From an uncultured Muribaculaceae bacterium (GTDB lineage Bacteria; Bacteroidota; Bacteroidia; Bacteroidales; Muribaculaceae), in the NCBI GenBank assembly GCA_910584525.1, contig CAJUAT010000075.1, positions 1 to 6,871 on the forward strand: 6,871 nt of DNA. The letters are read 5' to 3'. A program made the translations under genes and the position numbers. The notes beneath the pieces are model-generated. The model worked only from the letters and a program-made list of their open reading frames with translations, did no database searches and was not told where the DNA came from. The number at the start of each line of letters is the position of its first letter. The first letter of the stretch is position 1. Positions 6,517 to 6,871 of the stretch are shown in pieces.

Positions 6517-6779
6517 ATCACAGAACTGAACCGGAACTGCACCGAGAGTCCACAGAACATGGCCACACTAACTGCCTCGAAGAGGCATAACATGGTTAAC
6601 CCCACCTTTACGAGCTGGAACGACGGCGCCAGCCGGCGGCACAGCGAGTTAGGTGGGGTGCTTAGACTGCATATAGACAGCAGGGTCGGATGACCCTGCA
6701 CTAATGGATATGTTGTATTTGCATTAGTGTGGCAATAGTTCTGTGAACTCTCGGTGCAGTTCCGGTTCAGTTCTGTGAT
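6517..6779 (-). ncRNA. Structured element with 55-bp terminal inverted repeat; candidate ncRNA or MITE-like repeat
   Basis: The ends 6517-6571 and 6724-6779 are inverted repeats: the outer 33 bp are perfect and the rest has two mismatches and one bulge. Inside are three further perfect stems. These are TGCCTC/GAGGCA around GAA (6573-6587), CCCCACCT/AGGTGGGG (6600-6607 with 6650-6657, enclosing GCTG/CAGC and CGGC/GCCG stems), and GCAGGGTC/GACCCTGC around GGAT (6680-6699). I assign the minus strand for two reasons: a leftward promoter-like pair lies just upstream, and one mismatch (plus-strand C6550 opposite A) becomes a G-U pair in a minus-strand RNA. No poly-U terminator follows the stem. The 81-codon minus-strand reading frame across it shows no protein-like features. 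I do not recognise a known RNA class. A non-autonomous transposon relic is the main alternative; no target-site duplication is obvious. Confidence 0.6.
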
Positions 6780-6805
6780 ACAAAAATACGGTTCAGTTCA
6801 GTGAT
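6763..6805. repeat. 17-bp direct repeat at the foot of the structured element
   Basis: Plus-strand 6763-6779 and 6789-6805 are the same 17-mer apart from one base (CGGTTCAGTTCWGTGAT), separated by nine bases that contain the -7-like box. A third copy, inverted, is the outer edge of the left arm at 6517-6533. The promoter-like sequence is therefore embedded between copies of the stem's outermost sequence. Confidence 0.65.
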
Positions 6806-6810
6806 TCAAA
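6781..6810 (-). promoter_or_regulatory. Promoter-like pair directed into the structured element
   Basis: On the minus strand TTTG (6810-6807) and TATTTTTG (6788-6781, exact TAnnTTTG) are separated by 18 bp, slightly short of the usual 19-21. The start point would fall near 6774-6776, only a few bases inside the right foot of the long stem (6779). The transcript would thus begin with the strand that pairs with its own 3' end. Confidence 0.5.
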
Positions 6811-6871
6811 GAGCTGACCGCGAATTCAAAGACGAAGTGCGAAGGCTGTGAGCTGAAATGCCCATCCTCTC
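6811..6871. other. Right edge, nothing recognised
   Basis: These 61 bases contain no complete gene and no motif I can name. A second TTTG-containing segment on the minus strand (TCTTTGAATTCGCGG, near 6830) partly echoes the TCTTTGAATCAC at 6802-6812, so the repeat family may extend past the window. Confidence 0.3.

Noticed and set aside
6456..6701. 81-codon minus-strand open frame across the structured element
   Set aside because: Its codons coincide with the perfect stems at 6573-6699 and the regulatory block before 6445, so the sequence is explained by structure. Although it has hydrophobic patches, I see no promoter close to its start and no family resemblance.
6517..6779. Invertible promoter (phase-variation switch) bounded by the long inverted repeat
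   Set aside because: Bacteroidales do use invertible promoters, but I see no good TTTG/TAnnTTTG pair inside the repeat (best is a 7 of 8 TGTATTTG at 6712-6719 without a -33 box) and no recombinase gene in the window. The interior is also dominated by stems rather than promoter sequence.
1..6871. tRNA, rRNA, integrase or transposase genes
   Set aside because: I looked for conserved tRNA arms, rRNA segments and recombinase motifs and found none; the insertion mechanism of the phage genes cannot be told from this window.

Overview
The window looks like a Bacteroidales chromosome, most plausibly from a gut lineage such as Muribaculaceae or Prevotella/Bacteroides relatives. This rests on the promoter style (TTTG about 20 bp upstream of TAnnTTTG), the absence of strong Shine-Dalgarno sites, a META-domain lipoprotein, and a surface protein with InlB-like repeats ending in a YNLQG...GVYI tail. 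The family assignments are from memory and motif reading; no search was run.

Layout. Positions 1-383 are AT-rich and non-coding, with a possible leftward promoter at the extreme left edge and a short tandem repeat at 251-303. A two-domain META lipoprotein gene (384-1148, +) then converges on a long secreted surface-protein gene (1138-3162, -), and their ends overlap by 11 bp. The surface gene has its own near-consensus promoter at 3268-3299. From 3341 to 6445 lies a GC-rich, phage-derived leftward cassette. In transcription order it holds a membrane-anchored DUF6808-like protein (6445-5912), a small internally duplicated protein that may be a small terminase subunit (5842-5435), and an intact large terminase subunit (5386-3341). 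No portal, capsid, tail, lysis or integrase gene is visible in the window.

Two things stand out beyond the genes. First, the two leading phage genes each carry a collinear 62-nt block ending at their ATG. It is identical at 42 of 62 positions and holds a TGCAAA/TTTGCA palindrome and a -7-like box only 5 nt from the start codon. This suggests shared control and possibly leaderless transcripts.

Second, immediately upstream of the cassette lies a 263-nt element (6517-6779) whose ends form a nearly perfect 55-bp inverted repeat around several smaller perfect hairpins. A leftward promoter-like pair sits so that transcription would start at the foot of the long stem. This is either a structured non-coding RNA or a MITE-like repeat. 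A fragment of its outer edge (18 exact bases) recurs at 245-268, in the same orientation as the copy at 6769-6791. This element is the best candidate for something undescribed.
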